Of a stretch of DNA of 64,000 nt, positions 54,911-62,892 are shown piece after piece. Each line of letters opens with the position of its first letter. The first letter of the stretch is position 1. The notes under the pieces were generated by a model that saw only the letters and a list, made by a program, of their open reading frames with translations, made no database searches and was not told where the DNA came from. Both the position numbers and the translations under genes were made by a program. This DNA comes from a beta proteobacterium AAP65 (GTDB taxonomy: Bacteria > Pseudomonadota > Gammaproteobacteria > Burkholderiales > Burkholderiaceae_C): assembly GCA_001295865.1 (NCBI GenBank), contig LJHW01000020.1:1-64000 (forward strand), read 5' to 3'.

Positions 54911-55204
54911 ATGTACTTGATTGCCATCGCCTGGATGTATGTCGTGCTGATGATGGCCGTGGCCGAGGCGCTGTCGACGCAAGGCTCGGTGCTCGGCGCC
55001 TTCTTCACCTTCGTGCTCTACGGCTTGCTGCCGCTGTCCATCTTTTTGTACATCTTCGGCACGCCGGCACGGCGGCGTGCCCGCCGTGCGGCCGAGGCCG
55101 CCGAAGAAGCGGCGCTGGCCGCCGCCGCGGCCGGCTCAGGTGCGCCAGATGGCAGCGGCCATGCGGCCGGTGATGCCGTCGCGGCGGAAAGAAAAGAAAG
55201 CTGA
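54911..55204 (+). CDS. Small membrane protein (97 aa) between phaC and pgeF
   Basis: The 97-residue product has two membrane helices (about 2-20 and 25-47). A basic stretch R-R-R-A-R-R-A follows, then an Ala/Glu/Gly-rich tail. I know similar short proteins near pha genes in Burkholderiales, of unknown role. Its last 69 bp overlap the 3' end of pgeF on the other strand. The Met at 54911 starts the first helix; the longer in-frame start at 54866 adds a basic tail without a ribosome-binding site. Confidence 0.6.
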   Translation: MYLIAIAWMYVVLMMAVAEALSTQGSVLGAFFTFVLYGLLPLSIFLYIFGTPARRRARRAAEAAEEAALAAAAAGSGAPDGSGHAAGDAVAAERKES

Positions 55205-55930
55205 GGCGTCTTCCACCGTGCAGCGCTCGGCCGGCGTGACGGTGCCCACACCGGCGGCCTGCAAGCGCGCGGCGGCCAGGGCCGGCAGGTTCGCCAGCCA
55301 GCGCGCTGCGCCATCGGGCCGCGCGCGATAGACAAACCGCCCGGGCTCGGGCCGCGCGGGGTCGTCGCCGAAGGCCTGCAGCACCTCGGCGCCCACCTCG
55401 AACTGGCGCGGGCCGATGCACGGGCCCAGCCAGGCCTGCACATCGCCGGGCGCCGCACCCATGCCCGCGCACAGCGCCTGCAGCGTGGCTTCCAGCACGC
55501 CGCCGGCCAGCCCGCGCCAGCCGGCATGGGCCGCGGCCACCGCCGAGCTGTCGCGCAGCGCGAAGAGCACCGGCAGGCAGTCGGCCACCTGCACGGTGCA
55601 GGCGATGCCGCGCTCGCGGGTCCAGGCCGCATCGGCCGGGGTGTCGGGGTGGCTGTCGGTGTCGGCCTGCAGCTGCAGCACGGTGCAGCCGTGCACCTGG
55701 CGCAGCCACACCGGGCGTGCGCCCAGCGCAGCGGCGAAACGCGCGCGGTTCTCGGCCACCGCCGCGGGTGCATCGCCGACGGCCACGCCCAGGTTCAGCG
55801 CGGTGTAGGGGCCGTTGCTGACACCGCCGGCCCGGGTGCTCACGCCGGCCTGCACGCCGGGCGGCACATGCCAGGCCGGGCGCAACAGTGGCGCGGCCTC
55901 GGCGGCGATCAGCGCTGCCTCACTCGGCAT
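55136..55930 (-). CDS. pgeF: Peptidoglycan editing factor PgeF (YfiH, laccase-domain)
   Basis: The 264-residue product has the copper/zinc-like active site of the family: R-Q-V-H-G, V-A-D-C-L-P-V-L and A-A-H-A-G-W-R-G-L-A. PgeF removes wrong L-serine-containing peptides from peptidoglycan precursors in E. coli; older names call it polyphenol oxidase. In beta-proteobacteria this gene often precedes phaC, as here. It overlaps the isomerase gene before it by 11 bp and the small + strand gene after it by 69 bp. Confidence 0.92.
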   Translation of the reverse strand: MPSEAALIAAEAAPLLRPAWHVPPGVQAGVSTRAGGVSNGPYTALNLGVAVGDAPAAVAENRARFAAALGARPVWLRQVHGCTVLQLQADTDSHPDTPADAAWTRERGIACTVQVADCLPVLFALRDSSAVAAAHAGWRGLAGGVLEATLQALCAGMGAAPGDVQAWLGPCIGPRQFEVGAEVLQAFGDDPARPEPGRFVYRARPDGAARWLANLPALAAARLQAAGVGTVTPAERCTVEDASAFFSFRRDGITGRMAAAIWRT

Positions 55931-56552
55931 CCGGGCAGCGCTCAGGGCGCGTCTGCTCGAAAGCCGGCAAGGCCATGCAGGCTTCGAACACCCGCATCAC
56001 CTGGGGCACATGATCGAGTCGGCAGTTGAAACGCTGCGCGTTGAAGATCTGCGGCACCAGGCAGCAGTCGGCCAGTGTCGGGGTCTCGCCGTGGCAGAAC
56101 GTGGCCGGCGCGGCGGCCAGTTGACGCTCCACCACCTCCAGGCCGGTCTCCACCCAATGGCGGTACCAGCGGTTCTTGTCGTCTTCGCTGACTTTCAGAT
56201 CACGCACCAGGTAGCGCAGCACGCGCAGGTTGTTCAGCGGGTGGATCTCGCAGGCGATGTCCAGCGCCAGCGCGCGCACCCGCGCCCGCTCGGCCGGCGT
56301 GGCGGGCAGCAGCGGCGGCTGGGGGTGGGTCTCGTCCAGGTACTCGAGGATGGCCAGCGACTGCGTGAGGCTGTGCTCCCCGTCGCGCAGCAGCGGCACC
56401 AGGCGGCTGGCCGAGACCTGCGCATAGCTTTCGCCGAGCTGCTCGCTTTTGGCCAGGTGCACCGGCAGGTAGGCGTAGTCCAGGCCCTTGAGCGCCAGCG
56501 CAATGCGCACGCGGTACGAGGCCGACGATCGGAAGTAGTTGTAGAGCTCCAT
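55920..56552 (-). CDS. Zeta-class glutathione transferase: maleylacetoacetate/maleylpyruvate isomerase
   Basis: The 210-residue product has the zeta-class signature S-S-A-S-Y-R-V-R-I-A near residues 9-18 and a thioredoxin-like N-terminal half. The C-terminal half is helical (about 90-205). Such enzymes isomerise maleylacetoacetate (tyrosine route) or maleylpyruvate (gentisate route) with glutathione. The neighbouring FAH-type hydrolase 28 bp upstream supports one of these two roles. No dioxygenase gene is near to decide between them. Confidence 0.88.
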   Translation of the reverse strand: MELYNYFRSSASYRVRIALALKGLDYAYLPVHLAKSEQLGESYAQVSASRLVPLLRDGEHSLTQSLAILEYLDETHPQPPLLPATPAERARVRALALDIACEIHPLNNLRVLRYLVRDLKVSEDDKNRWYRHWVETGLEVVERQLAAAPATFCHGETPTLADCCLVPQIFNAQRFNCRLDHVPQVMRVFEACMALPAFEQTRPERCPDAE

Positions 56553-56580
56553 GGCGGGCGCCTTTCTCTGACAACAGGCT

Positions 56581-57273
56581 TTACTGCACCGCCACCTTCA
56601 GGCTGCCGAGGCCGGCCACGGCGCCTTCCATCACGTCACCCCGCACCACCGCGCCCACGCCGGCCGGCGTGCCGGTGAAGATGAGGTCACCCGGTTGCAG
56701 CGTCCACGCGGCGCTGAGCTGCTCGATGGTTTCGTTGACGCTCCAGATCAGGTCTTTCAGGTCGCCCTGCTGCTTGACATTGCCATTGACGGCCAGCGTG
56801 ATGGCACCGGCCAGCAACTCGCCGGTCTTCGCGATGGGCACGATGGGTCCGATGGGCGCGCTCTGCTCAAAAGCCTTGCCGATGCACCAGGGCCGGCCCT
56901 GCTTCTTCATTTCGTTCTGCAGGTCGCGGCGCGTCATGTCCAGGCCCACGGCGTAGCCCCAGATGTGCTTGGGCGCATCGGCCGCAGCGATGTTGCGGCC
57001 GCCGGTGCCGATGGCCACCACGAGCTCGATCTCGTGGTGCAGGTTGGCGGTGAGCGTGGGGTAGTCGATACGGCCGGTTTCGCCTTCAGGCACCGCCACG
57101 ATGGCGTCCGCCGGCTTCATGAAGAAAAACGGCGGCTCGCGGCCAGTGAAGCCCATCTCCACCGCGTGATCGGCGTAGTTGCGGCCCACGCAGTAGATAC
57201 GGTGCACCGGCAGGCTGCCGCCGCCGACCACGGGCACGGCAACGGGGGCGGGAGGCGGGAAGACGTGGCTCAT
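56581..57273 (-). CDS. FAH-family hydrolase (short type, fumarylpyruvate/fumarylacetoacetate hydrolase-like)
   Basis: The 230-residue product has only the C-terminal FAH catalytic fold, with the metal site E-I-E-L-V in [10 protein letters not shown] and D-M-T-R-R-D. It also has G-K-A-F-E-Q-S and F-T-G-T-P-A-G-V-G. True fumarylacetoacetase is about 420 residues, so this shorter type fits fumarylpyruvate hydrolase (NagK) or a FAHD-like decarboxylase better. With the isomerase downstream it may act in the gentisate pathway. The ATG at 57273 starts the usual short N-terminus. Confidence 0.85.
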   Translation of the reverse strand: MSHVFPPPAPVAVPVVGGGSLPVHRIYCVGRNYADHAVEMGFTGREPPFFFMKPADAIVAVPEGETGRIDYPTLTANLHHEIELVVAIGTGGRNIAAADAPKHIWGYAVGLDMTRRDLQNEMKKQGRPWCIGKAFEQSAPIGPIVPIAKTGELLAGAITLAVNGNVKQQGDLKDLIWSVNETIEQLSAAWTLQPGDLIFTGTPAGVGAVVRGDVMEGAVAGLGSLKVAVQ

Positions 57274-57403
57274 GGTGGTGGCGCGCGCGGCGGCGCAGCG
57301 AGCATGTAAGGAGGCGAAAGATGATGCCACGCAGTGCACAGCGGCTTGGGGCGGGTTGCCCACAGGGGCCGCGGGCCAGGGGGCCCCCGGTACACTGAAG
57401 CGC

Positions 57404-57949
57404 ATGCTGCAGCCCCGCCGAATCAAGCATTGCCGCGTCTGCGGTGCAGAGGTCAGCTACCGCGTGCCGGCCGACGACAACCGCGAGCGCGCCGTCTGCA
57501 CGGCGTGCGGCGAGATCCACTACGAGAACCCGATCAACGTCGTCGGCACCGTGCCGGTGTGGGGCGAGCAGGTGCTGCTGTGCCGCCGCAACATCGAACC
57601 GCGCTTCGGCTTCTGGACGCTGCCGGCCGGCTTCCTCGAACTCGGCGAGAGCACGGCCGAGGGCGCTTTGCGCGAGACGGTGGAAGAAGCCGGCGCGCAC
57701 GTCGAGTTGCAGCCTCTCTTCACGGTGCTCAACGTCGTGCGCGCCGGGCAGCTGCACCTGTTCTACCGCGCCCGCATGCTCGACACCACGCTGGCGCCCG
57801 GCCCCGAAACCATCGAGGCCCGGCTCTTTCGCGAAGACGAGGTGCCCTGGGACGAACTCGCCTTCCGCACCGTGCGCCTGACGCTGGAGCGATTTTTCGA
57901 AGACCGCCGCAGCGGCCACTACGGTGTGCATGCCGGCGATATCGCCTGA
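57404..57949 (+). CDS. Nudix hydrolase with N-terminal zinc ribbon
   Basis: The 181-residue product begins with a zinc ribbon of two C-x-x-C pairs (H-C-R-V-C at about 8-11 and C-T-A-C at about 32-35). The Nudix box follows, [20 protein letters not shown] near residues 77-96 with the expected E-E pairs. Substrates of such proteins include NADH and other dinucleotides. The TACACT hexamer ends 7 nt before the ATG. The divergent gene upstream is the FAH-type hydrolase, 130 bp away. Confidence 0.9.
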   Translation: MLQPRRIKHCRVCGAEVSYRVPADDNRERAVCTACGEIHYENPINVVGTVPVWGEQVLLCRRNIEPRFGFWTLPAGFLELGESTAEGALRETVEEAGAHVELQPLFTVLNVVRAGQLHLFYRARMLDTTLAPGPETIEARLFREDEVPWDELAFRTVRLTLERFFEDRRSGHYGVHAGDIA

Positions 57950-57971
57950 ACCCGCGGCGCCCCCACCTGCC

Positions 57972-59147
57972 ATGGCCTGGACCCCCACAACCCCGCCCGA
58001 TGACACGCCCGCCGTGCTGCTGCTGGCCGCCCCGGGGCCGGCCTGCAACCTGGTGCAGGCCGCCTTGAAGGGTTGGGCCAGCGTGCAGTGGCAGCAAGAA
58101 GGGCCGGCTGCCCGGGCCGATGTGCAGGCCGCGCAGCGCGCCCGTGCCATGGCCGGGCTGGCGCCGGCGCTGGTGGTGGCCGAAGCGGCCCTGCCCGGCC
58201 TGGAACTCGAAGCGCTGTGCCAGGATGTCCCTGGCGACGCCGCGGCCGGCCCGGTGGTGGTGCTGCTAGCCGCGGCCGACGAAGCCGGCGCCGCGCACTG
58301 GCTGCGGCTGGGGGCGGCCGACTGCCTCGGCCTGCCCCAAGGCGAAACGCTGCTGAGCGCGCGGCTGCAGACCCGCGCCCAGGCCCTGCACACGGCAGCT
58401 GCCGCGCGTGCGGGCCTGCAGAACCTGGAAGACGAACTGGCGCGGCGCACCGCGCAGCTGCAAGCCATCCAGGACGTCACCACGCTGGTGATGGCCACGC
58501 TGGCCGAGACCCGGGGCACCGAGAGCTCCAACCACATTCGCCGCACGCAGTACTACGTCAAGGCGCTGGGCTGGCGGCTGTCGACGCTGCCGCACCTGGC
58601 GGCCTCGCTCACGTCCACGCGCATCGACCTGATGTTCCGCGCCGCGGCGCTGCACGACATCGGCAAGGCCGGCATCCCCGACCGCATCCTGCTCAAGCCC
58701 GGCCGGCTCAGCCCGGAAGAGTTCGAGATCATGAAGACCCACACCACGCTGGGCCGCGACGCCATCGCCGACGCCAAGCGCAAGCTGGGCGTGGATGTCG
58801 ACTACCTCAACGTGGCCAAGGAAATCGCCTACGCGCACCACGAGAAGTGGGATGGCAGCGGCTACCCCGAGGGCTTGGCCGGCAGTGCCATCCCGCTGCC
58901 GGGCCGGCTGATGGCCCTGGCCGACGTGTACGACGCGCTGATCAGCCGCCGACTGCACAAGGGGGCGATGAGCCACGAGCAGGCCGCGCACATCATCCAG
59001 CAGACCCGCGGCCGGCACTTCGACCCCGACGTGGTCGACGCTTTCCTGGCGGTGCAGGACAACTTCCAGGCCATCGCCATCGCCTACAGCGACTCGAGCG
59101 CCGACCTGCAGCGCCAGGCCGACTACGCTGGCATCGCCCAGGTGTGA
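57972..59147 (+). CDS. HD-GYP phosphodiesterase with degenerate receiver domain
   Basis: The 391-residue product has an N-terminal receiver-like domain (about 13-130) whose phosphate-accepting position holds Glu71 (V-V-A-E-A-A-L-P-G). The conserved lysine is also missing. A short helix links it to an HD-GYP domain with His228-Asp229 in A-L-H-D-I-G-K and the H-H-E-K-W-D-G-S-G-Y-P block at 289-299. HD-GYP proteins degrade cyclic di-GMP. Start 57972 (ATG) leaves 22 bp after the Nudix gene; starts at 57924 or 57930 would overlap it. Confidence 0.88.
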   Translation: MAWTPTTPPDDTPAVLLLAAPGPACNLVQAALKGWASVQWQQEGPAARADVQAAQRARAMAGLAPALVVAEAALPGLELEALCQDVPGDAAAGPVVVLLAAADEAGAAHWLRLGAADCLGLPQGETLLSARLQTRAQALHTAAAARAGLQNLEDELARRTAQLQAIQDVTTLVMATLAETRGTESSNHIRRTQYYVKALGWRLSTLPHLAASLTSTRIDLMFRAAALHDIGKAGIPDRILLKPGRLSPEEFEIMKTHTTLGRDAIADAKRKLGVDVDYLNVAKEIAYAHHEKWDGSGYPEGLAGSAIPLPGRLMALADVYDALISRRLHKGAMSHEQAAHIIQQTRGRHFDPDVVDAFLAVQDNFQAIAIAYSDSSADLQRQADYAGIAQV

Positions 59148-59164
59148 AGCGCCCGCCGGCCCCA

Positions 59165-59195
59165 TGAAAAAAGCCCGCAGGACGCGGGCTTCTTC
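59165..59195. terminator. Bidirectional intrinsic terminator
   Basis: An 8 bp stem AAGCCCGC/GCGGGCTT (59171-59191, loop of five) has an A-run before it and T/C-rich sequence after it. It separates the HD-GYP gene from the convergent desaturase gene, ending 22 bp before the desaturase stop codon. Confidence 0.85.
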
Positions 59196-59213
59196 TTGGG
59201 GGCAGAGATCGAC

Positions 59214-60437
59214 TCAGGCGTGCGCAGCGCGCAGCTTCATCGAGAACTCTTGCAGCGCGGCGATGCCGCTCTCTTCGGCCTTGCGGCACCAAGCCTGCAG
59301 GTCGGCCACGAGCTGCTCGGCGCTGACGCCGGTGCGCGTCCACAGCGCACGCAGCTCTTCGCGCATGGCCACCAGCTTGGCCAGTTGCGGGCTTTCGCCG
59401 AGGGCCTCTTGCAGCGTGGGCTTCACACCTTGCGGGATCTTGTCGTCGTCGCGGTGCAGCCAGGTCTTGGCCACGCGCAGGTTGCGGAAGCGCGCGCTGT
59501 TCTGCGCGCCCTGCGCTTGCAGGCGGGCCAGTTCGCTGCCCACGGCCGCCTTCAGTTCGTGCGCGTAACGCGCCATCACTTCGTAGCGGTTGGCGATCAC
59601 GGCTTCCAGCGTCTTGCCGTCAGCCACCGGGCGGGCGGTGCCCAGCTCCAGCTTGGGCGGCACCTTCTTCACGCGGGCCAGGCCCACCTTCTCCATGGCG
59701 CGGATGTACATCCAGCCCACGTCGAATTCATAAGGCTTGACCGAGAACTTGGCCGAGGTCGGGTAGGTGTGGTGGTTGTTGTGCAGCTCTTCACCACCGA
59801 TCAGCACGCCCCAGGGCGACACGTTGGTGGAGGCGTCGGGCGCCTCGAAGTTGCGGTAGCCCCAGTAGTGGCCGATGCCGTTGATGATGCCGGTGGCCAT
59901 CACCGGGATCCAGGCCATCTGCACCGCCCACACCGCCGCGCCGATGGCGCCGAACAGCGTGAGGTTCAGGATCAGCATCAAGCCCACGCCCTGCCACGAG
60001 TAGCGGGTGTAGAGGTTGCGCTCGATCCAGTCGTCAGGCGTGTTGTGGCCGTACTTGGCCACAGTTTCCTTGTTCTTGGCTTCGACGCGGTAGAGCTCCA
60101 CGCCCGTCAGCAGCAGCGCCTTCAAGCCCTTGACCTGCGGGCTGTGCGGGTCTTCTTCGGTCTCGCACTTGGCGTGGTGCTTGCGGTGCACGGCCACGAA
60201 TTCCTTCGTGACCATGCCGGTGCCGATCCACAGCCAGAAGCGGAAGAAGTGCGAGGGGATCGCGTGCAGTTCCAGCGCCCGGTGCGCCTGGGCGCGGTGC
60301 AGGAAGATCGTCACGCCGCAGATGGTGAGGTGCGTCGTCACCAGCGTGTAAAGCACGACCTGCCACCAGCTGGCTTCCAGCAAGCCGTGCGCGAGCATCT
60401 GGACGACCGCGTCGTGCACCTGCCACAGTTGTTCCAT
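59214..60437 (-). CDS. Acyl-CoA/fatty acid desaturase
   Basis: The 407-residue membrane enzyme has the three histidine boxes of di-iron desaturases: H-R-A-Q-A-H at 47-52, H-R-K-H-H at 84-88 and H-N-N-H-H near 226. Four membrane helices are visible in the first 215 residues. A soluble C-terminal extension of about 150 residues follows. The boxes fit delta-9 (acyl-CoA or acyl-lipid) desaturases that make unsaturated membrane lipids. The sequence TACAAT on the minus strand (60475-60480) could be its -10 element. An AGGAA ribosome-binding site precedes the ATG. Confidence 0.92.
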   Translation of the reverse strand: MEQLWQVHDAVVQMLAHGLLEASWWQVVLYTLVTTHLTICGVTIFLHRAQAHRALELHAIPSHFFRFWLWIGTGMVTKEFVAVHRKHHAKCETEEDPHSPQVKGLKALLLTGVELYRVEAKNKETVAKYGHNTPDDWIERNLYTRYSWQGVGLMLILNLTLFGAIGAAVWAVQMAWIPVMATGIINGIGHYWGYRNFEAPDASTNVSPWGVLIGGEELHNNHHTYPTSAKFSVKPYEFDVGWMYIRAMEKVGLARVKKVPPKLELGTARPVADGKTLEAVIANRYEVMARYAHELKAAVGSELARLQAQGAQNSARFRNLRVAKTWLHRDDDKIPQGVKPTLQEALGESPQLAKLVAMREELRALWTRTGVSAEQLVADLQAWCRKAEESGIAALQEFSMKLRAAHA

Positions 60438-60594
60438 CTGCTTTTCCTCGGGACTGCTAAGAAGTTACCGTTTGATTGTAGGGGGGCCAGGCCGCACGTG
60501 CTGCGGTTTATGCGTAGTCAAGACCCCTCAAACCCGGCCGACGCCGCAAAACCCTGCGCCAGATCAAATCAGATGGCGACAGAAGCGCTGGATT

Positions 60595-61854
60595 TCAACG
60601 CTTTTGCCAGACCGCGGCAAAAAAGCCGTCGGTCTGGTGCTGGTGCGGCCACAGGCGCAGGTAGGGCCCCGCCACCAGCGGCGCAGGGGCTTCTACACGG
60701 GCGGCCTCCAGGGCCTGCAGCGCGGGCAGCACCTCGAACTGGGTGGCGTTGGCGGCCGTGAAGGCCTCGGCCACGGCCTCGTTCTCGGCCGCCAGCAGGC
60801 TGCAGGTGGCGTAGACGAGCCGGCCGCCCGGCTTGAGCAGGCGGGCGGCGCTGGCCAGGATGGCGGTCTGCTTGGCCTGCAGCTCTTCCACCGCCTTCGG
60901 GCTCTGGCGCCACTTCAGGTCGGGGTTGCGGCGCAGGGTGCCCAGGCCGGAACAAGGCGCGTCCACCAGCACACGGTCGATCTTGCCGGCCAGGCGCTTG
61001 ATGCGGTCGTCGCGCTCGTGCGCGATCTGCGCCGGGTGCACATTGCTCAGGCCGCTGCGCGCCAGGCGCGGCTTCAGCGCATCCAGCCGGTGGCCCGAGA
61101 CGTCGAAGGCGTACAGCCGCCCGGTGTTGCGCATGGCCGCACCCAGCGCCAAGGTCTTGCCGCCGGCGCCGGCGCAGAAGTCGACGACCATCTCGCCGCG
61201 CTTGGGGTCGGTGATCAGCGCCAGCAACTGGCTGCCTTCGTCCTGGACTTCCACCAGGCCTTGGGTGAAGACGTCCAGCTTGTGCAGCGCCGGCTTGCCC
61301 TGCAGGCGCAGGCCCCAGGGCGAGTGCGGTGTGGGCTCGGCGGCCAGGCCGGCATCGGCCAGGGCCTGGCGCACCTCGTCGCGCTTGGCCTTGAGCGTGT
61401 TGACGCGCAGGTCCAGCGGCGCGGCTTCGTTCAGCGCCTGCACCAGGGGCCAGAAGTCATCGCCCAGCGTTTCCTTCAGCGGCGCGGCCAGCCAGTCGGG
61501 CAGGTTGTGGCGCTGTTTCTCGGGCAGGGTGGCGGGGTCGATCTGGCCGATCTTTTCCAGCCAGGCCTGCTCGTGCGACTCGGTGGCCAGGCGCAAGTAG
61601 TTGGGCGTGCCCTGCCAGGCCAGCAGCACCAAGCGGCGCTCCAGCGGGCCGGTGCCGCTTTGCGCCAGGTTCTGGAACAGCAGGCGCTGGCGCAGCACGG
61701 TGTAGGCGGTTTCGGCCAGCGCATGGCGCTCGCGCGAGCCCAGGGCGCGGTGCTGGCGGAAAAAGGCAGAAACCACGCCATCGGCGGGTTGGTCGAGCTT
61801 GAGCACGGCGCGCAGCAGCTCGGTGCTCAGGTCGACAAGGGCTTTCGGATGCAT
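60595..61854 (-). CDS. RsmB/NOP family 16S rRNA cytosine-C5 methyltransferase
   Basis: The 419-residue product belongs to the m5C RNA methyltransferases with two cysteines. They lie in V-D-A-P-C-S-G-L-G-T-L-R-R-N-P-D and in Y-A-T-C-S-L-L-A-A-E-N-E. The cofactor site V-V-D-F-C-A-G-A-G-G-K-T-L is near the middle, after an N-terminal RNA-binding half. Length fits RsmB, which modifies C967 of 16S rRNA. The longer frame from 61992 would overlap the divergent DUF1653 gene. The ATG at 61854 is preceded by GATAAT and six bases. Confidence 0.88.
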   Translation of the reverse strand: MHPKALVDLSTELLRAVLKLDQPADGVVSAFFRQHRALGSRERHALAETAYTVLRQRLLFQNLAQSGTGPLERRLVLLAWQGTPNYLRLATESHEQAWLEKIGQIDPATLPEKQRHNLPDWLAAPLKETLGDDFWPLVQALNEAAPLDLRVNTLKAKRDEVRQALADAGLAAEPTPHSPWGLRLQGKPALHKLDVFTQGLVEVQDEGSQLLALITDPKRGEMVVDFCAGAGGKTLALGAAMRNTGRLYAFDVSGHRLDALKPRLARSGLSNVHPAQIAHERDDRIKRLAGKIDRVLVDAPCSGLGTLRRNPDLKWRQSPKAVEELQAKQTAILASAARLLKPGGRLVYATCSLLAAENEAVAEAFTAANATQFEVLPALQALEAARVEAPAPLVAGPYLRLWPHQHQTDGFFAAVWQKR

Positions 61855-61875
61855 CGCCGGATTATCCTGCCCGGC
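61855..61875. promoter_or_regulatory. 21 bp divergent promoter region with palindromic GGATTATCC
   Basis: Only 21 bp lie between the two start codons. They contain GGATTATCC at 61859-61867. Its minus-strand reading holds GATAAT, 6 nt before the rsmB-like ATG. The + strand reading holds GATTAT, 10 nt before the DUF1653 ATG. Each would serve as a -10 element for one gene, so the two must compete for polymerase. Confidence 0.45.
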
Positions 61876-62133
61876 ATGAACCTGCCCACCCACGTCGCCT
61901 CGGAAGACCTGCCGCCGCTGCCCGCCGCCCCGCCCGGCCGCTACCGCCACTACAAGGGCGGCGAGTACCAACTGCTGGGCGTGGTGCGCCACAGCGAGAC
62001 GCTGGAGCCGCTGGTGCTCTACCGCCCGCTCTACAACCAGAGCGGCGATTGGGTGCGGCCTTACGCGATGTTTTTCGAGACGGTGACGATCGAAGGCCGC
62101 GAACAGCCGCGCTTCGCCCGCATCGGCGACTGA
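61876..62133 (+). CDS. DUF1653 protein (85 aa)
   Basis: The 85-residue product has the compact DUF1653 fold signature: P-G-R-Y-R-H-Y-K-G-G-E-Y, then V-L-Y-R-P-L-Y and W-V-R-P-x-A-M-F. Function is unknown. The ATG at 61876 starts 21 bp from the divergent rsmB-like gene. It converges on purN with 10 bp between stops. Confidence 0.85.
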   Translation: MNLPTHVASEDLPPLPAAPPGRYRHYKGGEYQLLGVVRHSETLEPLVLYRPLYNQSGDWVRPYAMFFETVTIEGREQPRFARIGD

Positions 62134-62143
62134 GGGCGCGGCC

Positions 62144-62770
62144 CTACATCAACACCTGCGAGGCGCCGTCGGCCTGGATCACCAGCCCGTTCTCCACGCG
62201 CAACTTGCCTTCCACGAACCAGCGCACCGCCAGCGGGTAGATCACGTGCTCGGTGGCCAGCACGCGCGCGGCCAGTTGATGTTCGTCATCTCCCGGCAGC
62301 ACCGGCACCACGCTCTGCATCACGATGGGGCCATGGTCGAGCTCGGGTGTCACGAAGTGCACGGTGGCGCCCACGGCCTTGCAGCCGGCTTCCAGCGCGC
62401 GCCGGTGCGTGTGCAGCCCGGGAAAGGCCGGCAGCAGCGAAGGGTGGATGTTCAGCAGCCGGCCTTCGTAGCGGCGCACGAAATCAGCGCCCAGCACGCG
62501 CATGAAGCCGGCCAGCACCACGAGGTCGGGCGCGTGCGCGTCGATGGCGGCGGCCAGGGCGGCATCGAAGGCCTCGCGCTCGGGGTAGGCCTTGTGGTCC
62601 ACGCACTGCGCGGCGATGCCACGCTCGGACGCCCAGGCCAAGCCGCCGGCCAGCGGGCGGTTGGCGATGACGGCCACCACCTGCGCCGGCCAGCCCTGCT
62701 CGGTGCAGCGCTGGTGGAGGGCTTCCATGTTCGAGCCGCGGCCCGAGATGAGGATGACGATGCGTTTCAT
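62144..62770 (-). CDS. purN: Phosphoribosylglycinamide formyltransferase
   Basis: PurN transfers a formyl group from 10-formyltetrahydrofolate to glycinamide ribotide, the third step of purine synthesis. The 208-residue product has the nucleotide-binding start I-V-I-L-I-S-G-R-G-S-N near 4-14. It also has the folate-site L-N-I-H-P-S-L-L-P-A-F (with catalytic His in H-P-S) and the T-V-H-F-V-T-P-E-L-D-H-G block with its His and Asp. The ATG at 62770 starts at M-K-R-I-V-I. Confidence 0.96.
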   Translation of the reverse strand: MKRIVILISGRGSNMEALHQRCTEQGWPAQVVAVIANRPLAGGLAWASERGIAAQCVDHKAYPEREAFDAALAAAIDAHAPDLVVLAGFMRVLGADFVRRYEGRLLNIHPSLLPAFPGLHTHRRALEAGCKAVGATVHFVTPELDHGPIVMQSVVPVLPGDDEHQLAARVLATEHVIYPLAVRWFVEGKLRVENGLVIQADGASQVLM

Positions 62771-62892
62771 GGCGGTGGTGGGGCAGACAGCGGCCGGCAG
62801 TGTAGGCGGGCGCCTGCGCCGCGCCCTGGCTTGCTGAGACAATCGCGGCCTTCACCGCAAGCCTCTTTTGCCCGCTAGCCCGGCAGCCCACC

